The notes beneath the pieces were generated by a model. It was not told where the DNA came from. It searched no databases and worked only from the letters and a program-made list of their open reading frames with translations. This document shows positions 24,061 to 31,957 of a stretch of DNA of 36,209 bases, piece by piece. The translations under genes and the position numbers were made by a program. Within the stretch, counting starts at the first letter, position 1. Every line of letters begins with the position of its first letter. Source of the DNA: an uncultured Verrucomicrobiota bacterium (GTDB lineage: Bacteria; Verrucomicrobiota; Verrucomicrobiia; Chthoniobacterales; SZAS-18); the NCBI GenBank assembly GCA_937859745.1, contig CALMAQ010000165.1, forward strand, positions 1 to 36,209. Direction: 5' to 3'.

Positions 24061-26508
24061 CTATTTGGTCACCGTGCCATTCAGGTAAAAGGCCGCCGGG
24101 GATGGATTGCTGCCGCTGTCACTGGCCTGGAAGCCGAAGCTGACCGAGCCTCCCGCCGGAATCGTGGCGTTGTAGCTCATGTTAGTGACCTTCACGCCCT
24201 GCCCAATCTGCGTGACGTTGCCATTCCAGAGGTTGGTGATCGCCTGATCGCCTGGGAAGGTCCAGGTGAGCGTCCAACCGTTGATTGCCGTGGTGCCACT
24301 GTTGGCGATGGTTACGTTGGTGGTGAACCCATTGTTCCACTGACTATTCACCGCGTAGCTGACACTGACCGCGCCGGCTGGCGTGACAGTCGGGGTCGGC
24401 GTTGGAGTCGGTGTGGCGGTAGGCTTCGGAGTCGGCGTGGGTGTTGGTGTTGGGACCGGCGTGGGCGTTGGGACCGGCGTCGGTGTCGGCGTAGGAGTGG
24501 GTGTGGCCGTCGGAGTTGGAGTCGGGATCGGGTTGCCGGAGGACGCACCGTTGACCACAAAATTCGTCGGGTTGACGTTGTTGCCGCTGTAGCTGGCCTG
24601 GAAGCCGAAGCTGACCGAGCCTCCCGCCGGGATTGAGGCGTTATAACCGGCATCGGTCACCTTCACGCTTTGCCCATTTTGCGTGACACTGCCGTTCCAA
24701 AGGTTCGTGATGGCTTGGTTACCTTGGAAAGTCCAAGTGAGCGTCCAACCGTTGGTGGCCACCGTGCTGTTGTTGGTGAGAGTGACGTTGGCGGTAAACC
24801 CGTTGCTCCACTGATTATTGACCACATAGCTGACGGTGTAGTTACCTGAGGGTACCGGCACCGGAGTTGGCGTGGGCGTTGGTGCGGGGGTTGCTGTCGG
24901 CTTCGGAGTAGCGGTTGGGGTTGGAGTCACCGTCGGCTGCGGGGTAGGTATGGGGGTTACCGTGGGCGCAGGCGTGGGCGTAGGGATGGTGCCGCTGGAT
25001 CGCATTACCACCGTTGTCAGCGAGTACGGTGGCACGGTGCGCGTGAAAGTGCTTCCCGCCGCGCTGGTGGCCGAAGCGATGCCGCCGCTGCCGGTGGACT
25101 CACCATAAAAATAGTCGGTCGAACTCGTCGCGGGCGTATATCCGCTGATCGACACATTGGCGGCGTACGAGTTGGCGGGGTCCTTGTTGATGAGCAGCAA
25201 CGCCAAGTTGCCACCCGCCTGCCGCATCGCGTGAACGCCGAGCAGCCCCTGGCTGGAGGACACGCCCACGAACTGGTCGCCCGCCTTGCCCAGGTAGCTG
25301 AGCATCTGGATGCCGTAGTAAGCAGGGAAGGGTGTGTCCGCCGCCGGTTCCGGCCCCTGCCCGGCCGAGAGGATGCCGTAGTCGCCGAATGTCGCGCTGC
25401 CGTAGAGCGAGCCGCTGTTGTTGTTGTAGCTGGCGCTGTTGTGCAGCGTCCACACGTCCACGTTGGCGGCTCCCTGCTCCAGCCAGGTCGCGTAGTCGTC
25501 GGCGATGAACAGACCGTTGACCAAGCTGACCGTCTGCTTGCCCGGGTTGTAGGCAACGGAGTTCGTCTCCGTCACGAAGATCTGCACGTTGGCGGCGTTG
25601 GCTCCGCAATGTTGGCTGATGAGCGAGCGCAGCGTCGCCACCATGCCGCTGATCTGGCTGGCCGGTGCGTTGAGCAGGAAGCTGTCGCCCTCGCTGCCCG
25701 GTTCCTGCGGATACCAGTGGACGATAACGAAGTCGATCACTCCGCCGCACTGCGCCAGGACGTTGGTGTTCCAATTTGGTGACTGGCCGTCGGGATACTG
25801 ACCGGGGGCAGTCAGGACCGCACCGACCTTGATCGTCGCGTCTTTGGCCTTCATGGCGTTGACGTACTGCACGACGTTCTGGCCGTAGGCCGTGGGCGAG
25901 TGGTCGCCGTGCAGGTCGGTCTCGAAGGAGGAGCCGTACTCGCCGTTGCCGTAGACCTCGTTGCCGACCTCCCAGTATTTGACGCCGTAGCGCTTCGTGT
26001 TGTTGGCGTAGTCCACCCAGGCGGCGGCCTCGTTGGGGTCGCCCCCGGCGTTGCCCGCCAGGTTGGTGCCGTAGTTCACGCACAGGAGCGCCTGCGCGCC
26101 GCTCGCGGCCACGACGCCCATGAAGGCATCAAAGGTGTTGCTCGGGTTGATGTACTGGCCCTGGCTCGCCGTGTTGTTCTGCCAGTGGTAAACGTCCGTG
26201 ACGCTGCCGCCCGGGAAGCGCAGCGTGTGGATGCCGGCCTGCTGGAGCCGGTTCGGCACGGGGCCGTCGAGCAGCAGGCCGTCCCAGGCGGCGGTGTTCA
26301 CCCCGAACGCACCGCTTGGAAGGGTGCTCAGCGGCGTACCGGCCTGCACCGTCACGCTGGCGGCACTCTGGGCCGAGGATTTCTGCGCTGTTTGGGAGAT
26401 CAAACAGACAACAGGTACGCCGTACCCTAACATCCAGTACGAACCGAGAGCGGCGGCCAAGCCGCGAGCGAGCAACTGGTGCGGTTTGGAGGAGCGAGAC
26501 ATAAACAT
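24061..26508 (-). CDS. Secreted glycoside hydrolase (GH51/GH39-like clan A) with two CBM2-like modules
   Basis: An 815-aa extracellular polysaccharide-degrading enzyme. An N-terminal hydrophobic segment (about 12-47) should direct secretion. The catalytic part (about 50-510) is a (beta/alpha)8-type clan A hydrolase: IHTLRFPGGSVTDVYHWQ, ALLCVNYGTN, KYWEVGNEVYGNGEYG (Asn-Glu acid/base), FVIVHWYPQEPG and IFVTETNSVAY (probable nucleophile Glu), then a beta domain. The closest fit is the alpha-L-arabinofuranosidase group (GH51), but GH39 or GH44 cannot be excluded. Two family-2-type carbohydrate-binding modules follow (NGWTLTWTFQGNQAITNLWN and NGWTLTWTFPGDQAITNLWN), each preceded by a Pro-Thr linker. 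CBM2 binds crystalline cellulose or xylan. Its place in the island and the linker style suggest acquisition from another phylum. Confidence 0.85.
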   Translation of the reverse strand: MFMSRSSKPHQLLARGLAAALGSYWMLGYGVPVVCLISQTAQKSSAQSAASVTVQAGTPLSTLPSGAFGVNTAAWDGLLLDGPVPNRLQQAGIHTLRFPGGSVTDVYHWQNNTASQGQYINPSNTFDAFMGVVAASGAQALLCVNYGTNLAGNAGGDPNEAAAWVDYANNTKRYGVKYWEVGNEVYGNGEYGSSFETDLHGDHSPTAYGQNVVQYVNAMKAKDATIKVGAVLTAPGQYPDGQSPNWNTNVLAQCGGVIDFVIVHWYPQEPGSEGDSFLLNAPASQISGMVATLRSLISQHCGANAANVQIFVTETNSVAYNPGKQTVSLVNGLFIADDYATWLEQGAANVDVWTLHNSASYNNNSGSLYGSATFGDYGILSAGQGPEPAADTPFPAYYGIQMLSYLGKAGDQFVGVSSSQGLLGVHAMRQAGGNLALLLINKDPANSYAANVSISGYTPATSSTDYFYGESTGSGGIASATSAAGSTFTRTVPPYSLTTVVMRSSGTIPTPTPAPTVTPIPTPQPTVTPTPTATPKPTATPAPTPTPTPVPVPSGNYTVSYVVNNQWSNGFTANVTLTNNSTVATNGWTLTWTFQGNQAITNLWNGSVTQNGQSVKVTDAGYNASIPAGGSVSFGFQASYSGNNVNPTNFVVNGASSGNPIPTPTPTATPTPTPTPTPVPTPTPVPTPTPTPTPKPTATPTPTPTPTVTPAGAVSVSYAVNSQWNNGFTTNVTIANSGTTAINGWTLTWTFPGDQAITNLWNGNVTQIGQGVKVTNMSYNATIPAGGSVSFGFQASDSGSNPSPAAFYLNGTVTK
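24380..24540 (-). repeat. Pro-Thr linker repeat between the two CBM2-like modules
   Basis: Low-complexity DNA encoding runs of PTPTPT with V, K and A variants. A second such linker lies near 24855-24990, between the catalytic part and the first module. On the plus strand these give meaningless GVGVG frames. Confidence 0.85.
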
Positions 26509-26894
26509 AGGGGTCAGAATTTGTTACCGATACGAGCTTTGCGGGGGGATTGGACTTGAAAAGGATTTTGCAGGCAGCAGTTGACTGACCATCAGCACAG
26601 GTGGGATGGAGGAAGATGGGTTCGGTGCGAGAGCATCACGCTGAAACGCACACGAGTGGTCCTGATTCCCTCGTGAAAAGAAGGACCACGAAACGCAGCC
26701 ACTTCCATGCCGTGTCAGGTTCGCCGCTAAAGAGGATTCAATTCAAGGCCGAGGAGAACCTTTTCCTCGGATGGACTATCCGCCGGGCAAGCCACGTTTC
26801 CGCGCGGGTGCAACGGCACGGAACCCAGAATGAGAACACGGTGACAACGTCCAGATCATCGGAACACTGTTAGGCACACCCAGTCGAATCGTGA
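26509..26894. other. 386-bp gap upstream of the glycoside hydrolase, with two perfect inverted repeats
   Basis: No recognised gene; a 90-aa plus-strand ORF (26601-26873) has no family look. GTGGTCC (26656-26662) and GGACCAC (26683-26689) form a perfect 7-bp inverted repeat with a 20-nt spacer. CCGAGGA and TCCTCGG (26749-26770) form a 7-bp hairpin. Either might regulate the hydrolase gene or be debris of the island. Confidence 0.45.
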
Positions 26895-27068
26895 AAGGCG
26901 GGCGTAAACTTCTACGCCACCGACATCCATCAGCGCAGCCTCGGCAAGGGCACGAACGACGACAGCCTGGACGGAATGAAGGAGATCAAGGGCGAATTGC
27001 TCATGATCTGGGGCAGGCAGGACCCGCCTGTGCCCAAGGAGAGCCGCGCGCTCATCTACAAGGCCATG
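26895..27068 (+). pseudogene. Fragment of a dienelactone hydrolase-family gene
   Basis: The frame reads VNFYATDIHQRSLGKG and then GELLMIWGRQDPPVPKESR and ALIYKAM, with no start codon, preceded closely by an in-frame TGA. This matches the central part of dienelactone hydrolase-like alpha/beta hydrolases: the WGRQD segment carries the catalytic Asp, and the His-containing C-terminus that should follow is missing. About 58 of roughly 240 residues remain. The similarity breaks abruptly after KAM, suggesting a deletion or recombination junction. It is not in the ORF track because it lacks a start. Confidence 0.6.
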
Positions 27069-27523
27069 CGCGTGCGTTCGATCTCGGAGCGCACTGGCGA
27101 ACCACGGCAGTCCTGCGGGGCTGGCCGGGGCTGACGTTTTGAAGAGTGGGATCGAGGTTGGTGGTGTTCTTGTTCATACTGTTTGGTTTGTTTTTGGTGT
27201 AGTGCTAAATGCGGTCGGGCGTCGTCGCGCGATGGAAGCCAACAAAAAGCCTTGGGTGATGACCCAAAGCTGACAGGTGGCAAACCGGCGCGATGCCGCG
27301 CGCCTTCGCCGCGTGTGGTGAGGTAACGGAAAAGGTTTTCCGCCGGGATCAGCCAGGCGCCGCGCAACGCGGCTTGTGGGTGCGGAGGTACACAGGAGAT
27401 GGCCAGCCATCCAGTTCGACGCGGTTAGGCACCTCCCCGACCAAAATCTCGTGCGCGGCCTAATCGCCCTTCTCCTCCAGTGTTTGCAGGGCCGCGAACA
27501 ATACGCGCAGCGAGGTGCTTGGA
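27069..27523. other. 455-bp gap of island debris
   Basis: No intact gene. On the minus strand an ATG at 27177 opens a 41-codon frame (MNKNTTNLDPTLQNVSP) after an AT-rich leader, ending antisense to the hydrolase fragment; it looks like the 5' end of a truncated gene. Two hairpins occur: TTGGGT-GATG-ACCCAA (27252-27267) and GGCGCG...CGCGCC (27287-27304). A protein-like but interrupted minus-strand frame occupies about 27363-27562. Confidence 0.35.
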
Positions 27524-27562
27524 ATGGGAACGCTCTTCTTTCCCCACGAACGGGGGGCTAAC
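27363..27562 (-). pseudogene. Decayed minus-strand coding remnant, family unknown
   Basis: Reading the minus strand gives KKSVPIPSTSLRVLFAALQ and TLEEKGD, then a TAG, then AAHEILVGEVPNRVELDGW and YLRTHKPRC in the same frame before a second stop. The residue pattern looks like real protein with one nonsense change. I do not recognise the family. It is antisense to the start of the HTH ORF, so the two cannot both be functional over that stretch. Confidence 0.3.
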
Positions 27563-27829
27563 GCAAACCGACCTTCGAGGAGGAGTAAGCCTGTAATCAC
27601 CGCTGTTTACCATGCGCCCAACCCCCGCTCTCCTCGTCTCCTCACCGCCCGAGAGGCGGCTGAGCGGATGGGGGTTTGCCGGGACACTATCTGGGACCGG
27701 TGTCAGAACAAGCGGCTGAGTCGCCGTGAAATTCGGCGAATGACCCACATCCACCCGCGCGAGCCGGAAGAGTTCGAGGCCCGGGTGACGGTCGAGCTGC
27801 GCCGTTGGTTCGCCCGCCTCTGGTGCTAG
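27524..27829 (+). CDS. Small HTH (excisionase/MerR-like) DNA-binding protein
   Basis: A 101-aa ORF whose middle part reads LLTAREAAERMGVCRDTIWD, followed by RCQNKRLSRREIRRM, the pattern of the HTH_17/excisionase fold (a helix-turn-helix that recognises DNA next to a short wing). ATG 27524 is chosen because GAGG lies 8 bases upstream; residues before the HTH are not conserved-looking and the true start may be later. It lies about 350 bp inside the degenerate attR, where recombination directionality factors are often found. It may equally be a remnant regulator of the island, and expression is not certain. Confidence 0.5.
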   Translation: MGTLFFPHERGANANRPSRRSKPVITAVYHAPNPRSPRLLTAREAAERMGVCRDTIWDRCQNKRLSRREIRRMTHIHPREPEEFEARVTVELRRWFARLWC

Positions 27830-28140
27830 GGACAGGGCGCAGCTGGTTTCGGCTTGACGCCGACGACCGCCCCTTCACCGCGTGACCGCAGCCAGGCCCC
27901 CGGGGTCGATGGTTCCAAGGAAGGCACAGGCGGCCCGGGAGGAATGGCCGGGAACACCGGCTATTGGCAAACTTCGACCCTTGGCGTAGAATCTTCGTTG
28001 CCCGGGGCCACTTGATCTTGTCCCCACGCAGGCCACAGAATCCTTGCCATTTATTGCCAGATACGCTTTCCACCATGGCCTGTTTGACCCGCTCCAACCA
28101 CACTCAATTCCCAGGTAAATGTTTTTCCACGAAAGACTTA
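27830..28140. other. 311-bp gap before the attR-like site
   Basis: No supported gene. A minus-strand ORF (27687-28103) begins MWLERVKQAMVESVSGNKWQ and looks protein-like for about 45 residues, then becomes Arg/Pro-rich antisense to the HTH ORF. Its family is unknown, and it may be another island remnant. Confidence 0.3.
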
Positions 28141-28201
28141 GGCGGGATTAACGCCGTTTTTTGGGGAACCGGAGCGTGGGTACGAATCCCATCATCGGCA
28201 A
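28141..28201 (+). repeat. attR-like degenerate copy of the tRNA-Leu 3' portion
   Basis: GTGGGTACGAATCCCATCATC followed by GGCAA (28176-28201) matches the end of tRNA-Leu at 23 of 26 positions and still forms a T arm. Just upstream, GGCG-GGATTAA-CGCC (28141-28155) could be an eroded anticodon arm with a 7-nt loop. There is no acceptor 5' strand, so it is not a functional tRNA. Confidence 0.6.
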
Positions 28202-28329
28202 ACGGTTCGTGCAAGGAAGGAGTGGCCGACCACCACGAATCGGTGAGGGAACAATCCGAAGCCGCCCCCATCCACGAATGAGATGAGGGCTGGAAGCGTC
28301 CCCGCCACCACCACCACCACCATCCACCC

Positions 28330-29496
28330 ATGTCGATCCACTGGCTCTGGCAAGGGCTCTACCACGCGGTCTTGATGGGCTGGGAAACCTTCTGGGCGCT
28401 GGTGGTCGGCTTCGCCGTCTCGGCCGGGTTGCAAACTTTCGCCTCCAAGGAGCGAATGGGCGAGATTTTTGGCCGCGTGAACTTCCGGTCGATGGCGCTC
28501 GCCACGGGTTTCGGAGCCGCGAGTTCATCGTGCTCCTACGCCGCCGCCGCCGCCGCGCGGAGCGCGTTCACACAAGGGGCAGCCCTCGTTCCGGCGCTGG
28601 CTTTCATGTTCGCTTCCACAAACCTCGTCATCGAACTCGGGGCGGTGTTGTGGCTGCTCCTGGGCTGGCGCTTCGTGCTGGCGGAGGTGATCGGCTCGTT
28701 CGTGCTCGTCGGGCTGTTGTGGTCGCTGGCCCGGCTCCTCTTCCCACGCGACCTGGAAAGCTCCGCGCGCGCCCACGCCGAAGCCCAAGGACCGGACGAT
28801 GGCGGTGGATGCTGCCACCACGGGAACGACGCACACCACGGCCACGAACCTGCCGCGTCCGGGCACGCGCAGCCGGGCCGCTGGCAGCGCCTGGGCACTG
28901 CGTTCGTCATGGATTGGCAGATGCTATGGAAGGAAATCGCCGTTGGTTTCCTGATCGCTGGCTACCTTTCGGTCCTCATCCCGGAGGCATGGTGGAAGGC
29001 GCTCTTCCTTTCACACGGCCCCGCGGGCTGGCGGCTCGTGGAAAACGCATGCGTCGGTCCGTTGATCGCGGTGGCCAGTTTTGTTTGCTCGGTAGGCAAC
29101 CTGCCGCTGGCGAATCTGCTCTGGAGCGACGGCATCAGCTTCGGCGGCGTGCTTTCCTTCATCTTTGCCGACCTGCTCATCATTCCGTTGATCCTGATCT
29201 ACCGGAAGTCCTTTGGCGGCCGGCCAGCCGCCTACATCACCGCCGTGCTCTTCCTGTCCATGGTCGGCGCGGGCATCGTCGTGGACCTGATTTTCAGTGC
29301 TTGCGGCTGGCTGCCAACGGGCCCCCGGCCGCCGAGCACCCTCCAGCACATGCACCTGCAATGGAACTACACCTCCTGGCTGGACCTTGCCGCCCTGCCG
29401 GTGGCGGCGATCCTCTTCTGGCTGCATCACAGGGGCTCCGCCCACGGCTCGGATGCCGCACCGCACGAGGCGGAAACGGTGATGCATCATCATTGA
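28330..29496 (+). CDS. Permease of the UPF0718/COG0701 type with His-rich loop
   Basis: A 388-aa inner-membrane protein with two bundles of about four helices separated by a hydrophilic loop. Motifs typical of the YraQ/ArsP-like permease family are GFGAASSSCSYAAAAAARSA (with the conserved Cys), AFMFASTNLVIELG, SFVCSVGNLPLANLLW (second Cys) and ADLLIIPLILIYRKSF. The central loop (about 145-180) is His-rich (GGCCHHGNDAHHGHE) and the C-terminus ends MHHH, suggesting metal binding. Relatives export arsenicals or are uncharacterised, so the substrate is not known. The ATG at 28330 follows a CAC repeat with no visible Shine-Dalgarno. It is the first gene after the island. Confidence 0.8.
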   Translation: MSIHWLWQGLYHAVLMGWETFWALVVGFAVSAGLQTFASKERMGEIFGRVNFRSMALATGFGAASSSCSYAAAAAARSAFTQGAALVPALAFMFASTNLVIELGAVLWLLLGWRFVLAEVIGSFVLVGLLWSLARLLFPRDLESSARAHAEAQGPDDGGGCCHHGNDAHHGHEPAASGHAQPGRWQRLGTAFVMDWQMLWKEIAVGFLIAGYLSVLIPEAWWKALFLSHGPAGWRLVENACVGPLIAVASFVCSVGNLPLANLLWSDGISFGGVLSFIFADLLIIPLILIYRKSFGGRPAAYITAVLFLSMVGAGIVVDLIFSACGWLPTGPRPPSTLQHMHLQWNYTSWLDLAALPVAAILFWLHHRGSAHGSDAAPHEAETVMHHH

Positions 29497-29534
29497 AGCC
29501 GCCGCCACTCGCCCGACCGCGCACCCGGACACCG

Positions 29535-30443
29535 ATGATCGCGTCTTCCTCGACCATCGCCGCATCCGTGCGCCGCTGGCCCTTGCGGGGCAGCACGCGG
29601 ATTCCCCCCGCCGTGGCGGACTACTCTCCGACGGCGTGGTGGCTGTGGCCGCACGTCCTGAGCCTGGATGCCCCGCTCGTCGCGGTGGTCTGGCAATGGG
29701 GATGGGCTAGCGCGGCGCATGTGCGCCTGCCTTGGCCCGCTCCTTGCGTGCTGGGGCTCGGCGTCTGGCTGATCTATCTGACCGACCGGCTCGTCGATGC
29801 CATCCGCGCGGTGCCGGGCGACCCCGTCTCGCTGCGCCACACCTTTCATTCCCGCTGGCGTCGGCCTTTGTCGGTCCTCGCGGTCGCGGTGGCGGGAGTT
29901 CTGGCCATCCTGAGCCCCTGCCTGCTCACCCGGGCCGAGTTCCGGCACGGCCTGATCCTGCTGGCAGTGGCGTTGGCCTATTTTTGGCTGGTCCACGGCG
30001 GAGGATCACGCGAGTGGACCCGGCACCTGCCCAAGGAGGCAGCGGTCGGCGCAATGTTCGCGGTCGGGACCGCGTTCTTCCCGTGGAGTCAGGCGGGCGT
30101 GGGCAGTCCCTGGACCGTGCTAGCCGTCACGCTCTTTGGCGGGCTCTGTTTTTGCAACTGCGCGCTGATCACCGTCTGGGAGGCGCATGCCCAGGACGTA
30201 CGCAACCCCGCCTCGCTGCTCAACGCCTACCCCCGACTCACCGCGCGGCTGCGGCCGTGCTGCTTCGCGCTCGCGGCGGCATCGGCGGGTGGCTGGCGGC
30301 TCTCAGGGTCGGCGATCTTCCTGCCGTTGGCGGCCAGCGCCCTGCTGCTGGGCCTGCTCGATCAACAGAGCAAACGTTTCACCCTGAACGTCCTGCGTGT
30401 CCTGGCCGACGCTGCCTTGTTGAGCCCGCTCCTCCTGATTTGA
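29535..30443 (+). CDS. Polytopic membrane protein, possibly UbiA-like
   Basis: A 302-aa protein with about seven or eight helices. The segment GVWLIYLTDRLVDAIR has the spacing of the Asp-rich motif of UbiA-type prenyltransferases (here TDRLVDA), followed by LRHTFHSRWRRPL. The second Asp-rich motif is not clear, so this is a distant or degenerate member at best, and no reaction can be assigned. ATG 29535 is chosen because the longer ORF reaches back antisense-like through the permease gene in another frame. It lies 38 bp after the permease and 39 bp before the amidohydrolase, so the three may be one operon. Confidence 0.65.
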   Translation: MIASSSTIAASVRRWPLRGSTRIPPAVADYSPTAWWLWPHVLSLDAPLVAVVWQWGWASAAHVRLPWPAPCVLGLGVWLIYLTDRLVDAIRAVPGDPVSLRHTFHSRWRRPLSVLAVAVAGVLAILSPCLLTRAEFRHGLILLAVALAYFWLVHGGGSREWTRHLPKEAAVGAMFAVGTAFFPWSQAGVGSPWTVLAVTLFGGLCFCNCALITVWEAHAQDVRNPASLLNAYPRLTARLRPCCFALAAASAGGWRLSGSAIFLPLAASALLLGLLDQQSKRFTLNVLRVLADAALLSPLLLI

Positions 30444-30482
30444 GTGGCTCGTCCGTGACCGGCATGAACCGCCCTTTTTCCG

Positions 30483-31871
30483 ATGCACATGTCACCTTTC
30501 CACCGCTATCTCCTTCCTCTCGCCCTGGCGCTCGCCGCCGCCGCGGCCCGGGCGGATGAACCTGTCACGACGATTGTGAACAGCGCGAGGATCATCGACG
30601 GCACGGGCCATCCGGCACTGGAAAACGCCACGCTCACCCTCCGGGGCGACCGGATCGTGTCGGTCGCGGCGTCGGGCTCCGCCCAACCGCCTGCGCCCGC
30701 CGGCAGCCGCGTCATCGACGCCCACGGAATGACGATCATCCCGGGGCTCATCAGCGCGCACAGTCACCTGGGGCTGGTCAAAGGCAGCGCGACTCCCTCG
30801 GTGGAGAACTACACGCGCGAGAACGTCGCCACGCAACTCGCGCGGTACGAGGGTGACGGCGTGCTGGCCGTCATGTCGCTGGGCGTCAACCAGGACGTGC
30901 TCTACCAATGGCGCGAGGAGCAGCGCGCGGGCAAGCTGCCCGGCGCGGACATCTTCACGGCGGACCGCGGGCTGGGCGTGGGCGGTGGCGTGCCGCCCTT
31001 CCCCGTACCCAGCGGCCAGGTGTACCGCCCCGGGAACGCCGAGGAAGCGCGTGCCGCCGTCCGCGAGACCGCCGCCCGCCACCCCGACCTCGTCAAACTC
31101 TGGCTCGACGATATGTTCGGTACCTTGCCGAAGATGAGCCCGGAGGTCTCCGCGGCAGCCATCGACGAGGCGCACCGGCAGGGTTTGCGCGTCGCGGCCC
31201 ACCTGTTCTACCTCGCCGATGCCAAGGCGCTCGTCGCGGCGGGCGTGGACGTGGTCGCGCACAGCATCCGTGACAAACCGGTGGACGACGAACTCATCTC
31301 CCTGATGAAGCAGCGTCGGGTCGCCTACATCCCCACCCTGGCGCTGGACGAATCGCAGTTCGTTTACGCGGAGCATCCCGCCTGGATGAGCGAGCCGATG
31401 TTCCGAGCCTCGGTGGACCCGGCGTTGCTCGCCAATTGGCTCAGCTCCCAATACCGGGAAAAGATCAACGGCGAAATGAGCACGGCGCGGAACCGTCAAG
31501 CGTTCGCCATGGCGATGCGGAACGTCAAGACCCTCCACGATGCGGGCATCCCCACCGCCATGGGCACGGATTCCGGCGCGCTGCCGACGCGGGTCGCCGG
31601 GTTCAGCGAACACCGCGAACTCCAGCTTCTGGTCCAGGCCGGACTTTCCCCGGCCGATGCCCTCGTCTGCGCGACCTCCCGCAGCGCGGAGGTCATCGGC
31701 CAGGCAGCCGACCGGGGCACGCTGGAGGCAGGCAAGCGCGCGGACTTTCTCGTGCTGGAAGGCAACCCGCTCGACGACATCCGCCAGACGATGCGCCTGG
31801 GTGCCATCTGGCACGGCGGCGCGCCGGTCATCCCGCTGGCGAAGCGCCCGTTGCCCACGGCTGCCCCGTGA
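30483..31871 (+). CDS. Secreted amidohydrolase (imidazolonepropionase-like subfamily)
   Basis: A 462-aa metal-dependent hydrolase with an N-terminal signal peptide (HRYLLPLALALAAAAARA, cleavage near ADE), so it acts in the periplasm or outside. The N-terminal beta domain leads to GMTIIPGLISAHSHLG (HxH metal ligands). DLVKLWLDD, RVAAHLFYLADAKAL and VVAHSIRD (two further His) and AMGTDSGAL (the Asp ligand) follow, then the C-terminal LEAGKRADFLVLEGNPLDD. These fit the amidohydrolase superfamily branch that includes imidazolonepropionase-like and Xaa-Pro dipeptidase-like enzymes. The substrate cannot be predicted. ATG 30489, two codons in, is an alternative start. Confidence 0.88.
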   Translation: MHMSPFHRYLLPLALALAAAAARADEPVTTIVNSARIIDGTGHPALENATLTLRGDRIVSVAASGSAQPPAPAGSRVIDAHGMTIIPGLISAHSHLGLVKGSATPSVENYTRENVATQLARYEGDGVLAVMSLGVNQDVLYQWREEQRAGKLPGADIFTADRGLGVGGGVPPFPVPSGQVYRPGNAEEARAAVRETAARHPDLVKLWLDDMFGTLPKMSPEVSAAAIDEAHRQGLRVAAHLFYLADAKALVAAGVDVVAHSIRDKPVDDELISLMKQRRVAYIPTLALDESQFVYAEHPAWMSEPMFRASVDPALLANWLSSQYREKINGEMSTARNRQAFAMAMRNVKTLHDAGIPTAMGTDSGALPTRVAGFSEHRELQLLVQAGLSPADALVCATSRSAEVIGQAADRGTLEAGKRADFLVLEGNPLDDIRQTMRLGAIWHGGAPVIPLAKRPLPTAAP

Positions 31872-31957
31872 CCGCTGGCGTCGCGGCGGCATGCGCCGAG
31901 AAAGAAATTGTTCTGGGTGAGGCAGGCATGTAATCCTTGTCGTTGTCCCCTCCCTGT

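Noticed and set aside
24383-24592. GVGVGVG-type plus-strand ORF
   Set aside because: Complement of the Pro-Thr linker of the glycoside hydrolase.
28141-28201. A functional second tRNA-Leu
   Set aside because: Only the 3' portion is present; no acceptor 5' strand or D arm, and three mismatches in the T/acceptor part.
28303-28329. CAC repeat encoding a His run just before the permease ATG
   Set aside because: In frame with the permease but preceded by an in-frame TGA and no start codon, so it is not translated as part of the protein; kept only as a short repeat.
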